From the NCBI RefSeq assembly GCF_007992195.1, contig NZ_BJZU01000043.1:39979-103978 (forward strand): a DNA stretch of 64,000 nucleotides, written 5' to 3'. The notes beneath the pieces were generated by a model. That model worked only from the letters and a program-made list of their open reading frames with translations, did no database searches and was not told the origin of the DNA. The translations under genes and the position numbers were made by a program. This DNA comes from Methylobacterium oxalidis (lineage in GTDB: Bacteria; Pseudomonadota; Alphaproteobacteria; Rhizobiales; Beijerinckiaceae). Positions 17,294 to 24,041 of the stretch are shown one piece after another. The number at the start of each line of letters is the position of its first letter. Within the stretch, counting starts at the first letter, position 1.

Positions 17294-17538
17294 CAGGCAG
17301 CCTTCCGCCGCGAGGGCAATCTGGGGCGACGCGGCCAGCCGGCCGTCAGGCGCCGGATCAGGGGCTCGAACCGCGAGGGAAGCGGCTCGCGCTCCGGCAC
17401 CGGCAGGACGTCGCGCAGCCCCGAGGCGACCCCGCTCACGATGCATCCGATGGCCTGGCGGTCGAGATCGGCGGACGGACGTCCGGCCGCGGTCTCCGCA
17501 ACGGGCGCGGCGCCCGAAGCCGTGGGAAGAGCAGACAT
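17293..17538 (-). CDS. NepR-like anti-sigma factor (tentative)
   Basis: An 81-residue protein with an AAGGAG ribosome-binding site six bases before ATG 17538. The central segment from about residue 36, VASGLRDVLPVPEREPLPSR, followed by FEPLIRRL, matches the NepR pattern in which an LRxxY helix is followed by EPxPDRFxxLLxxL. NepR holds the general-stress sigma factor EcfG inactive until phosphorylated PhyR removes it, the system defined in Methylobacterium extorquens. Neither phyR nor ecfG is adjacent, so this would be an additional paralogue. The insertion in the middle and the missing Tyr make the call uncertain. The downstream gene overlaps by one base. Confidence 0.5.
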   Translation of the reverse strand: MSALPTASGAAPVAETAAGRPSADLDRQAIGCIVSGVASGLRDVLPVPEREPLPSRFEPLIRRLTAGWPRRPRLPSRRKAA

Positions 17539-17698
17539 GACGCGCTCCTTGGTTTGCCCCGATCCGGGGCGCACCTGAGCGACGCGAGGTGGAGGGAATG
17601 TGGCCGCGCGCCGGCCGGCACGCCCTTTCCGCGCCGGCGTGTCCTTTCGGAGACACTTCGGCGCCCCGAGCGAGCCCGGGGCCGGCGGCGCGGACCGG

Positions 17699-18316
17699 TC
17701 AGGCGACCGGCGTCTCCTGGACGTCGCGGATGCGCCAGGCGTAGCGCGCCAGGATCGACCGGTAGGGCGCGAACGCTGCGGCGAGCGCCACCGTGTCCGT
17801 GCATCCGGTCAGGCGGCGAAGGCTGCCCACGGCCGCCACGTCCCCGGCCGGCCAGATGTCCGGGTCGAGGTAGTGGAAGATGCCGACCATGTCGGCCGTC
17901 CACTGCCCGACGCCGCGGATGCCGCACAGGATCGCGGAGCGAGCCCCGTGGGGCATCGCCGCGAGGTCGTCCGTGAGGGATCCGGCCTCCTCGGCCTCCC
18001 GGATCGCCTGCAGGGCGCGCACCTTGTTCCGGGAGAGGCCGCAGGCGCGCAGGCGCTCCTCGTGGCCGGGCACGAACAGGTCGCGGGGGGCCAGGGCCTG
18101 CCCTGCTGCGGCGGCCTCGACGCGCGCCCAGATCGCGGCCGCGGCCCGGGTCGAGAGCTGCTGGTTGACCACCTCGACGAACAGGCGGTCCGCGACGCGG
18201 GCATGGGCCGGTGCCGGGATGCCGATCGGCCCGACCCGCTCGATGGCGGCCAAGAGCGGCTCGGACTCGGTGGCCGCGACCTGCCGCAGGTGATCGTAGA
18301 CGTCGGGGTCGAGCAT
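17699..18316 (-). CDS. DNA-3-methyladenine glycosylase II (AlkA-like, HhH-GPD)
   Basis: A 205-residue base-excision repair enzyme of the HhH-GPD superfamily. The helix-hairpin-helix is at about residues 131-145 (GIRGVGQWTADMV), followed by the catalytic aspartate D159 in PAGDVAAV. N-terminal helices carry the NQQLSTRAA motif typical of AlkA/MAG proteins. No iron-sulfur cysteine cluster is present, which separates it from EndoIII and MutY. It lacks the N-terminal TBP-like domain of E. coli AlkA, so it is the short form. It removes alkylated purines, relevant in a C1-metabolising host exposed to methylating agents. It appears monocistronic. Confidence 0.92.
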   Translation of the reverse strand: MLDPDVYDHLRQVAATESEPLLAAIERVGPIGIPAPAHARVADRLFVEVVNQQLSTRAAAAIWARVEAAAAGQALAPRDLFVPGHEERLRACGLSRNKVRALQAIREAEEAGSLTDDLAAMPHGARSAILCGIRGVGQWTADMVGIFHYLDPDIWPAGDVAAVGSLRRLTGCTDTVALAAAFAPYRSILARYAWRIRDVQETPVA

Positions 18317-18410
18317 CGGGATCGGCTACACCCTCCGCCGCGCGGGCCCGCCATGAGCGGGCCCGCCATGACAGGTGGTCGCGCGCGCGCTCCCGGCCAG
18401 CCCCGCGCCC

Positions 18411-18947
18411 CTACTCGGCGACGCCATCGTCCTCGAACGGCTCGCGGGTGAGGGTGTCCGCGACGGCCTCGGCATCCTCCGGCTCGGACGCCCTGCCGGG
18501 AGCGGCCCCTTCGCCCGCCTCTGCCGGTCCCGGTCGGGGCCCGCCACCCCGGCCCAGGCCCGAGGAGCGGGCCAGCTCCGCGCGCTGGGCGGAGTAGCTC
18601 GCCGCGGTCATCGGGTAATCCAGGGGCAAGCCCCATCTCGCACGGTACGCCTGGGGGCTCAGGCCACGCAGGCGCAGGTGGCGCGCCAGCGTCTTGTAGG
18701 GCTTCCCGTCCTCGAAGCTGACGAGGTGGTCCGGGGTGACGGAGCGCTTGATCTCGGCGGGCGTCGGCTTCGCCACGGCGGGCGCCGCGCTGCCCGAAGA
18801 CCCGGTGAGGCCGGTGAGCGAGGCGTGCACGCTCGCGATCAGCCCGGGCAGGTCGTTCGGGCGGACGTGGTTGCGGCCGAGATAGGCCGAGACGATCTCG
18901 GCCGTGAGGGCGACGAGCGCGGCTGGAGGGGGACCGTTCGTGGGCAT
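18411..18947 (-). CDS. MucR/Ros family transcriptional regulator, cysteine-less variant
   Basis: A 178-residue regulator starting at ATG 18947. The core, from about residue 60 to 130, matches MucR: PAEIKRSVTPDHLVSFEDGK, then PYKTLARHLRLRGLSPQAYR and WGLPLDYPM. In classical Ros/MucR the zinc-finger segment reads VCLECG or VCLEDG; here it is VSFEDG, so the expected metal-ligand cysteine is replaced by Ser. MucR proteins bind AT-rich target sites and control exopolysaccharide, motility and symbiosis genes. The C-terminal 45 residues are acidic and low-complexity. It is divergent from the AI-2E-type transporter gene with 218 bases between. Confidence 0.85.
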   Translation of the reverse strand: MPTNGPPPAALVALTAEIVSAYLGRNHVRPNDLPGLIASVHASLTGLTGSSGSAAPAVAKPTPAEIKRSVTPDHLVSFEDGKPYKTLARHLRLRGLSPQAYRARWGLPLDYPMTAASYSAQRAELARSSGLGRGGGPRPGPAEAGEGAAPGRASEPEDAEAVADTLTREPFEDDGVAE

Positions 18948-19165
18948 GGGACCCTGCAGGCTGTTGACGGCCGGGCAGCCGACATAGTGACGCAACCTGC
19001 GGTGGCAAGATTGCGGGCCGATCTGGGCGGCTTCTCCCCTTCGGCCGCCGCCGTTCTGCAACTCCTGCGAGCGCTGGCGGACAAAGGGATGTCACCGAAA
19101 CGCACCGACCGGCGTTGAGGGGGGAACCCGGCCTGGCCGGTCCCGTGTCCCAGCCGGCCTCACCG

Positions 19166-21124
19166 ATGGAAGCACCCTCGACATCCGCCCCGCGCCAGCC
19201 CGCCCAGGTGCCGCCCCCCGTCACGCCGGGCCTGCGCGGCCTCCTGACCCTCGCCGTCGGCGTGGTGGTCATCGCCGCCCTCTATTTCGGCCGCGAGGTG
19301 TTCATCCCCCTCGTGCTCGCCATCCTGCTGAGCTTCGTCCTCGCGCCCGTGGTCAATCTCCTGCGCCGCATCCATTTCGGCCGGGCGCCCTCCGTCATCG
19401 TCGCCGTGCTGCTCGCGCTCGGGGTCATCCTCGGCATCGGGGCGGTGATCGGGACGCAGGTGGCGAGCCTCGCCGGCAACCTGCCGCAGTACCAGGCGAC
19501 GGTGCAGCAGAAGGTCTCCGGCCTGCAGGAGGGCATCCTCGGCCGCGCCAACGCCCTGCTGCAGCGGATCAACCATCAGGTCCACGACGCCTCCCAGAAG
19601 GCCGCCGCCTCCGGCACGACCGCCGCGGCGCCGAGCGGCGGCGAGACGCCGAAGGCCCAGCTCGTGCGCGTGCAGGAGCCCGATCCCTCGCCGCTCACCC
19701 TCGCCCACAACATCCTCGGGCCGGTCGTCGAGCCGCTGACCACGGTCGGCATCGTGCTCGTGGTCGTGATCTTCCTCCTCATGCAGCGGGAGGACCTGCG
19801 CAACCGCCTCATCCGCCTGTTCGGCTCGAGCGACCTGCACCGCACGACGGTGGCCATGGACGACGCCGCGAGCCGGCTCGGAACCTACTTCCTGGCCCAG
19901 CTCGGCATGAACGCCGCCTTCGGCGTGCTGATCGGCCTCGGCCTCTGGTTCATCGGCGTGCCGAGCCCGATCCTCTGGGGCGTGTTCGCCGCGCTGATGC
20001 GCTTCGTGCCCTATATCGGCGCCTTCATCGCCGCGCTGTTCCCCCTCGCCCTCGCCGCCGCGGTCGATCCGGGCTGGTCGATGGTCGTCTGGACGGCGGC
20101 CCTGTTCCTGATCGCCGAGCCCCTGTTCGGCCACGTGATCGAGCCGCTGCTGTACGGCCACTCAACCGGCCTCTCTCCCTTCGCCGTCATCGTCTCGACC
20201 CTGTTCTGGGGCTTCCTCTGGGGGCCGATCGGCCTGATCCTGGCCACGCCGTTCACGGTCTGCCTCGTGGTGCTGGGCCGCCACGTCGAGAGCCTGGAGT
20301 TCTTCGACGTGCTCCTCGGCGACCGGCCGCCGCTGACGCCGGTGGAGAACTTCTACCAGCGCATGCTCGCCGGCGACCCGGACGAGGCGCGCGACATCGG
20401 CGAGGCGATGCTGAAGGAGCGCTCGCTCTCCTCCTACTACGACGAGGTCGCGCTCAAGGGGCTGCAGCTCGCCGCGAACGACTACGCGCGCGGGGTCGTC
20501 ACGCCGGCGCAGCTCGAGAACATCAAGACCTCCTGCCAGGGCCTCGTCGAGGATTTCGAGGGCCGGCCGGACGCCGAGCCGCCCGGCGACGGCAAGGCGC
20601 GAGGTCACTCCGACGTCCCGACCCTGGCCGAGCAGGCGCACCCGAAGAACGAGGCCGTGCCGGGCCAGGCGCCCCCGGTCGAGGAGCGCCCGCCCGCCTG
20701 GCGCGGCGAGGCGCCGGTCCTGTGCATCGCCGGCCGCGGGCCTCTGGACGAGGCGGCCGCCTCGATCCTGGCCCAGCTCCTGCGCAAGCACGGCCTCGGG
20801 GCGCGGGTGACGCCGCACGAGGCCGTGGCCCGGGGGCGCATCCGGGACCTCGACCTGAGCGGGGTGGCGATGATCTGCATCTCCTACCTCGACATCACCG
20901 GCAGCCCGGCGCACCTGCGCTACCTCCTGGAGCGCCTGCGCCGGCGCGCGCCCGACACCCCGATCCTCGTCGGCCTCTGGCCGGTGGGCGAGCGCGTCCT
21001 GAGCGACGCGGCGCTCGGCCGGGAGCTCGGGGCCGATGTCTACGTCTCATCGCTGCGCGGCGGCGTCGAGGCCTGCCTCAAGGCCGTGCGCGAGGCCCCG
21101 CGCGAGCCTGCCGCCGCGGCGTGA
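19166..21124 (+). CDS. AI-2E family transporter (PerM/TqsA-like) with C-terminal extension
   Basis: A 652-residue inner-membrane protein. The first 400 residues have the AI-2E/UPF0118 topology: paired helices near 30-85 (LAVGVVVIAALYF and IPLVLAILLSFVLAPV), a central soluble loop, then helices including TTVGIVLVVVIFLLMQ, GLWFIGVPSPILWG and LRFVPYIGAFIAALFPLALAAA. The C-terminal 230 residues are cytoplasmic, with a Pro-rich linker and a Rossmann-like segment (APVLCIAGRGPLDEAAAS, TPILVGLWPVG) similar to a cobalamin-binding-like fold. Family members export AI-2 or act in Na+/H+ exchange; the substrate here is unknown. ATG 19166 is preferred over upstream TTG or GTG codons. Confidence 0.85.
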   Translation: MEAPSTSAPRQPAQVPPPVTPGLRGLLTLAVGVVVIAALYFGREVFIPLVLAILLSFVLAPVVNLLRRIHFGRAPSVIVAVLLALGVILGIGAVIGTQVASLAGNLPQYQATVQQKVSGLQEGILGRANALLQRINHQVHDASQKAAASGTTAAAPSGGETPKAQLVRVQEPDPSPLTLAHNILGPVVEPLTTVGIVLVVVIFLLMQREDLRNRLIRLFGSSDLHRTTVAMDDAASRLGTYFLAQLGMNAAFGVLIGLGLWFIGVPSPILWGVFAALMRFVPYIGAFIAALFPLALAAAVDPGWSMVVWTAALFLIAEPLFGHVIEPLLYGHSTGLSPFAVIVSTLFWGFLWGPIGLILATPFTVCLVVLGRHVESLEFFDVLLGDRPPLTPVENFYQRMLAGDPDEARDIGEAMLKERSLSSYYDEVALKGLQLAANDYARGVVTPAQLENIKTSCQGLVEDFEGRPDAEPPGDGKARGHSDVPTLAEQAHPKNEAVPGQAPPVEERPPAWRGEAPVLCIAGRGPLDEAAASILAQLLRKHGLGARVTPHEAVARGRIRDLDLSGVAMICISYLDITGSPAHLRYLLERLRRRAPDTPILVGLWPVGERVLSDAALGRELGADVYVSSLRGGVEACLKAVREAPREPAAAA

Positions 21125-21154
21125 GGCCCAGGTGGGCTCCCGCCCGCGCGGGGC

Positions 21155-21247
21155 TCATCGGGCGGGAGCGGGCGCCTCGCCCTCCTCGTCGATCGCCACC
21201 TGCCCGGGCGCCGGCCCGTGCCGGAGATGGAAGAAGTCGCGGGGCAT
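21155..21247 (-). pseudogene. Truncated DUF6894-like small protein
   Basis: A 30-residue frame starting one base after the stop of the Crp/Fnr-type gene. It opens MPRDFFHLRHG and continues to an acidic IDEEGE, closely matching the first third of DUF6894 proteins (typically MPRYFFH, then DxEG), which are about 70-80 residues and very common in methylobacteria. The C-terminal helix of the family is missing, so this is probably a remnant or a miniature copy. Confidence 0.4.
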
Positions 21248-21248
21248 C

Positions 21249-21962
21249 TCACCCCCTCCCGATCAGCCGCCCGTACTCCGCCTCGGGCACGCCGTAGCTG
21301 CCGTTCGTCAGCGCCTCCAGCTTCTCCCGGTCGAGCACCTGGATGCGTCGGCGCCGCGCCCGGATGCGGCCCGCGCCCTCGAGGTTCTGGATCGCCAGCG
21401 TGATGCCGGCCCGCTGCACGCCGAGCATCATCGACAGGAACTCGTGGGTCAGCACCAGCTCGTCGCCGTCCGAACGGTCGTGGCACATCAGCAGCCAGCG
21501 GGCGAGCCGGCCCTCCAGGTTGATCGCCGCGTTGGCGTAGGCGGTCTGCGCGCCCTGGATCATCAGCGTGTGCACGTAGCGCAGGAGCAGCCTGCGCAGG
21601 GACGGGCTCCGCTCGACCGCGGCGCACAGGGCCTGCGCCTCCATCCGCAGCGCCTCGCCGGCCATCTGCACGAAATACTCGTGCGGGGTGGTGCCGCTGC
21701 CGAGCAGCAGCTCCGCGGCACCGACCATTCCCTCGCGCCCGCAGAGGCCGACCTCGATGTCGCTGCCGCCGACCGTCGTGGCGATCGAGACGAAGCCCGT
21801 CTCCGGGAAGTAGACCTCCTCGATCGTCCGGCCCGGCTCGATCAGCGTCTCGCGCAGCTGCGTCGTCGTGGTCTGCAGGTGCGGTTGAAGCAGGGGAAGT
21901 CGTCGGGCGCGAGCGCCCGCAGCAGGCGGTTGCGTGAGGTGGCTTGCTGTGGCTGAGCCATG
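21249..21962 (-). pseudogene. Crp/Fnr family regulator, frameshifted
   Basis: ATG 21962 opens with MAQPQQATSRNRLLRALAPD, the normal start of a rhizobial Crp/Fnr-type regulator, but this frame stops after about 40 codons. The rest of the protein continues in the next frame: LLQPHLQ, then EPGRTIEEVYFPETGFVS, VGLCGREGMVGA, and the winged-helix region LTHEFLSMMLGVQRAGITLA to a C-terminal RLIGRG. Joining the two needs one extra C in the C4 run at 21893-21896, giving a standard length near 237 residues. Either a sequencing error or a true one-base deletion explains this. The 159-residue piece from ATG 21728 contains the DNA-binding domain and might still be made. Confidence 0.75.
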
Positions 21963-22249
21963 ACGCCCTCACCGTCGAGGCACGAGCTCACGTTTCCAAC
22001 AGCGAGCGCCCGAGCAATCTATCGAAGTCAGGGAACGCATAGTAGTAAAGTGAGTTTCTGCATGAAATATCTCATTGTCTTGAGAGGAATATGAGGGTTT
22101 AACATAAGTTATTTCGGATTTTAACAGGGATTAATTTTCGGAACTTGGCAAATGATCTGAAACGTTCGACAACACACCGGGAGAGAACTCCTCTTCCGAT
22201 CAGTTTCACTTGCGTCTACAGCCAAGTGCATCTGCTCGGAGCGAGCCGA
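21963..22249. promoter_or_regulatory. AT-rich divergent regulatory region
   Basis: A 287-base intergenic region between the frameshifted Crp/Fnr gene (minus) and the response-regulator gene (plus), strikingly AT-rich from 22030 to 22165 against a very GC-rich background. It includes the short inverted repeat TCTCA-n6-TGAGA at 22070-22085. GGAAC at 22140 and CGTT at 22163 are separated by 18 bases, one more than the accepted EcfG spacing. Both promoters must lie here. Confidence 0.5.
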
Positions 22250-22669
22250 ATGTCACTCGCTTCGCCCACGGGATGCCTCATGGAACGGTTCGATCTGCGC
22301 CCGACGGTCCTGCTCACGGCGGACGATCCGATCGTCGGCCTGGACCTGTCCGACGCCCTGGAGCGGGCAGGCTACCGCGTCGCCGGCCCGCTCGACACCG
22401 AGACAGGAGCCATCGCTCAGATCGAGCGGACGAGGCCCAGTCTCGCGGTGGTCGATCAGCGGCTCAGGGACGGTCCGAGCGGCGCGCTGATGCGCGTCCT
22501 CCGCGCACGGGGCGTGCCCTTCGTCATCCACGCTGACCACCCGGGCGACGGCGCCTCGCCCGACGCCCTCCCGGACGCGCCCTGGCTCGCCAAGCCCGCC
22601 TGGCACCGCGACGTCGTCGATCTGCTGAGCGAGATCGCGCGGCGGGAGGCCCGCCCATGCTGTCGATGA
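22250..22669 (+). CDS. Single-domain response regulator
   Basis: A 139-residue CheY-like receiver. The domain from about residue 18 shows RPTVLLTADDPIVGLDLSDA (acidic pair), the phospho-acceptor Asp in LAVVDQRLRDGPSG, and the conserved Lys in WLAKPAW. No output domain follows. It begins at ATG 22250, chosen for the GGAG eight bases upstream; ATG 22280 is the alternative and gives a tighter receiver. Its last 13 bases overlap the next gene, so the two are translationally linked. Such stand-alone receivers with a His kinase elsewhere are common in Rhizobiales. It probably acts with the Crp/Fnr regulator downstream. Confidence 0.8.
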   Translation: MSLASPTGCLMERFDLRPTVLLTADDPIVGLDLSDALERAGYRVAGPLDTETGAIAQIERTRPSLAVVDQRLRDGPSGALMRVLRARGVPFVIHADHPGDGASPDALPDAPWLAKPAWHRDVVDLLSEIARREARPCCR

Positions 22670-23454
22670 CCGGTTTCGCAATGAACGCACCCCTCCGGAG
22701 GTCCCTCCTGAACGGCCACTCCTCCAACCCGCTGGTGCGCAAGCTCGAGGGGCTCGCCCCGCTCTCGGAAGCCGACCGCAGCATCCTGGATCAGCTCGCC
22801 GCGGGCGCGCGGCTCGCCGATCCGCATGTCGACCTGATCCGCGAGGGCAGCGCCCCGGACGCCGCCTTCCTGGTCCTGAAGGGCATCGCCTGCCGCTACA
22901 AGCATCGCCAGGACGGCAAACGCCAGATCCTGAGCTACCTGCTGCCGGGCGATCTCTGCGACCCGGACATCGCGCATCTGAGTCGGATCGACCACGCCCT
23001 CGGCACGCTCTCGGCCTGCTCGGTCGCCCGCATCCCGCGTGAGGCGCTGCTGTTCGCCGTCGAGCGGCACCCGAACGTCGCCCAGGCGTTCCGGCGGGCG
23101 AAGATCGTGGAGGAGGCCGTCACGCGCGAGTGGCTGGTCAATCTCGGCTGCCGCTCCGCCATCGAGCGCATCGCCCACCTGTTCTGCGAGCTTCTGCTGC
23201 GCCTGCAGGCGGTAGGGTTCGCCGAGAACGACAGCTTCGAGTTCCCGGTCACGCAGGTGGAGCTCGGGGACACGACCGGCCTGTCGAACGTGCACGTGAA
23301 CCGCACGCTGCAGGAGCTGCGGCGGCAGGGCCTGATCGCGACGGGCCAGCGCCGCCTCATCATCCTGGACCTGCCGCGCCTCCGGGCGCTTGCCGAGTTC
23401 CAGGCCGGCTACCTTCAGCCGGCGGTCGGAACCGACCTCTGCACCGCCCACTGA
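22657..23454 (+). CDS. Crp/Fnr family transcriptional regulator
   Basis: A 265-residue regulator. An N-terminal cyclic-nucleotide-binding-type beta barrel at about 45-150 (IREGSAPDAAFLVLKGIA and QILSYLLPGDLCD) is followed by a dimer helix and winged helix (FPVTQVELGDTTGLSNVHVN, then RTLQELRRQGLI). No FNR-type cysteine cluster is seen in the N-terminus, so oxygen sensing by an Fe-S cluster is unlikely; the ligand is unknown. It overlaps the response-regulator gene by 13 bases. ATG 22681 is a possible alternative start. This type occurs as many paralogues in methylobacteria; the frameshifted copy nearby at 21.9 kb is a distant relative, not a duplicate. Confidence 0.9.
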   Translation: MLSMTGFAMNAPLRRSLLNGHSSNPLVRKLEGLAPLSEADRSILDQLAAGARLADPHVDLIREGSAPDAAFLVLKGIACRYKHRQDGKRQILSYLLPGDLCDPDIAHLSRIDHALGTLSACSVARIPREALLFAVERHPNVAQAFRRAKIVEEAVTREWLVNLGCRSAIERIAHLFCELLLRLQAVGFAENDSFEFPVTQVELGDTTGLSNVHVNRTLQELRRQGLIATGQRRLIILDLPRLRALAEFQAGYLQPAVGTDLCTAH

Positions 23455-23461
23455 CCGGCGC

Positions 23462-23479
23462 GCCCGCCGGCCGGCGGGC
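23462..23479. terminator. Bidirectional terminator hairpin
   Basis: An 18-base perfect palindrome, GCCCGCC-GGCC-GGCGGGC, eight bases after the Crp/Fnr gene stop and upstream of the stop of the convergent BLUF gene. Confidence 0.5.
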
Positions 23480-23558
23480 AAGGACGTGTTCGAGGCGACG
23501 CTGTCGCTGGTCGCCGAGCGGCCCGACTGGACCTCCCGCGCCGACCGGACGCTCCCGG

Positions 23559-24029
23559 TCAGCGTGCCGTCTGCGCGGGGCTCGTCGGCAGCGGCGCGGC
23601 CTCGCCCGCTCCGGCGATCAGGAGCGAGCGCATCAGGCTGATCGTGGCCTGCGCGGAGGCCGGCTCCGCGATCTGCGCCGCGCCCGCTTCGAGGCCCGGG
23701 AACAGCTTACCGATCGTGCGGTCCGGGCGGATGCCCGCCATCGACCACGCCCCGAAGGTGCGCGCCTCGGCTTGGACGAACTCCAAGAGCTCGACGCGCC
23801 GGTGGCGCAGGTCGCAGCAGATGCGCTCGAACGTCGCCTCGATGGCGGGAAGCGGGCCTTCCAGGGCCTGGACGAACACGCCGCGCGTGTGCAGCAGGGC
23901 GCCGGTCAGGTCGTCCGCCGCGTTGCGGATCTCGGAGGCCCGGACGATCTCCGCGATCTGCTGCCGGACGGCGTCCTCCGTCCCGGCGATGTGGATGTCG
24001 CTGCAGTAGAGAAGGCGGTGGATGGGCAA
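23559..24029 (-). CDS. BLUF domain blue-light sensor protein
   Basis: This 156-residue protein has one BLUF domain (residues 1-100) and a short C-terminal tail. Key photocycle residues are all present: Tyr8 (LLYCSD), Asn36 (RNAADDLTGALL), Gln54 (VFVQALEG), and Trp95/Met97 (FGAWSM). BLUF domains bind FAD and respond to blue light by a flavin-Gln hydrogen-bond switch. There is no output domain, so signalling must go to a partner. It starts at TTG 24029, supported by AGGAGGG five bases upstream. It lies 12 bases after a MHYT-GGDEF-EAL gene on the same strand, making light control of c-di-GMP turnover likely but unproven. Confidence 0.92.
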   Translation of the reverse strand: MPIHRLLYCSDIHIAGTEDAVRQQIAEIVRASEIRNAADDLTGALLHTRGVFVQALEGPLPAIEATFERICCDLRHRRVELLEFVQAEARTFGAWSMAGIRPDRTIGKLFPGLEAGAAQIAEPASAQATISLMRSLLIAGAGEAAPLPTSPAQTAR

Positions 24030-24041
24030 GCGGGCCCTCCT

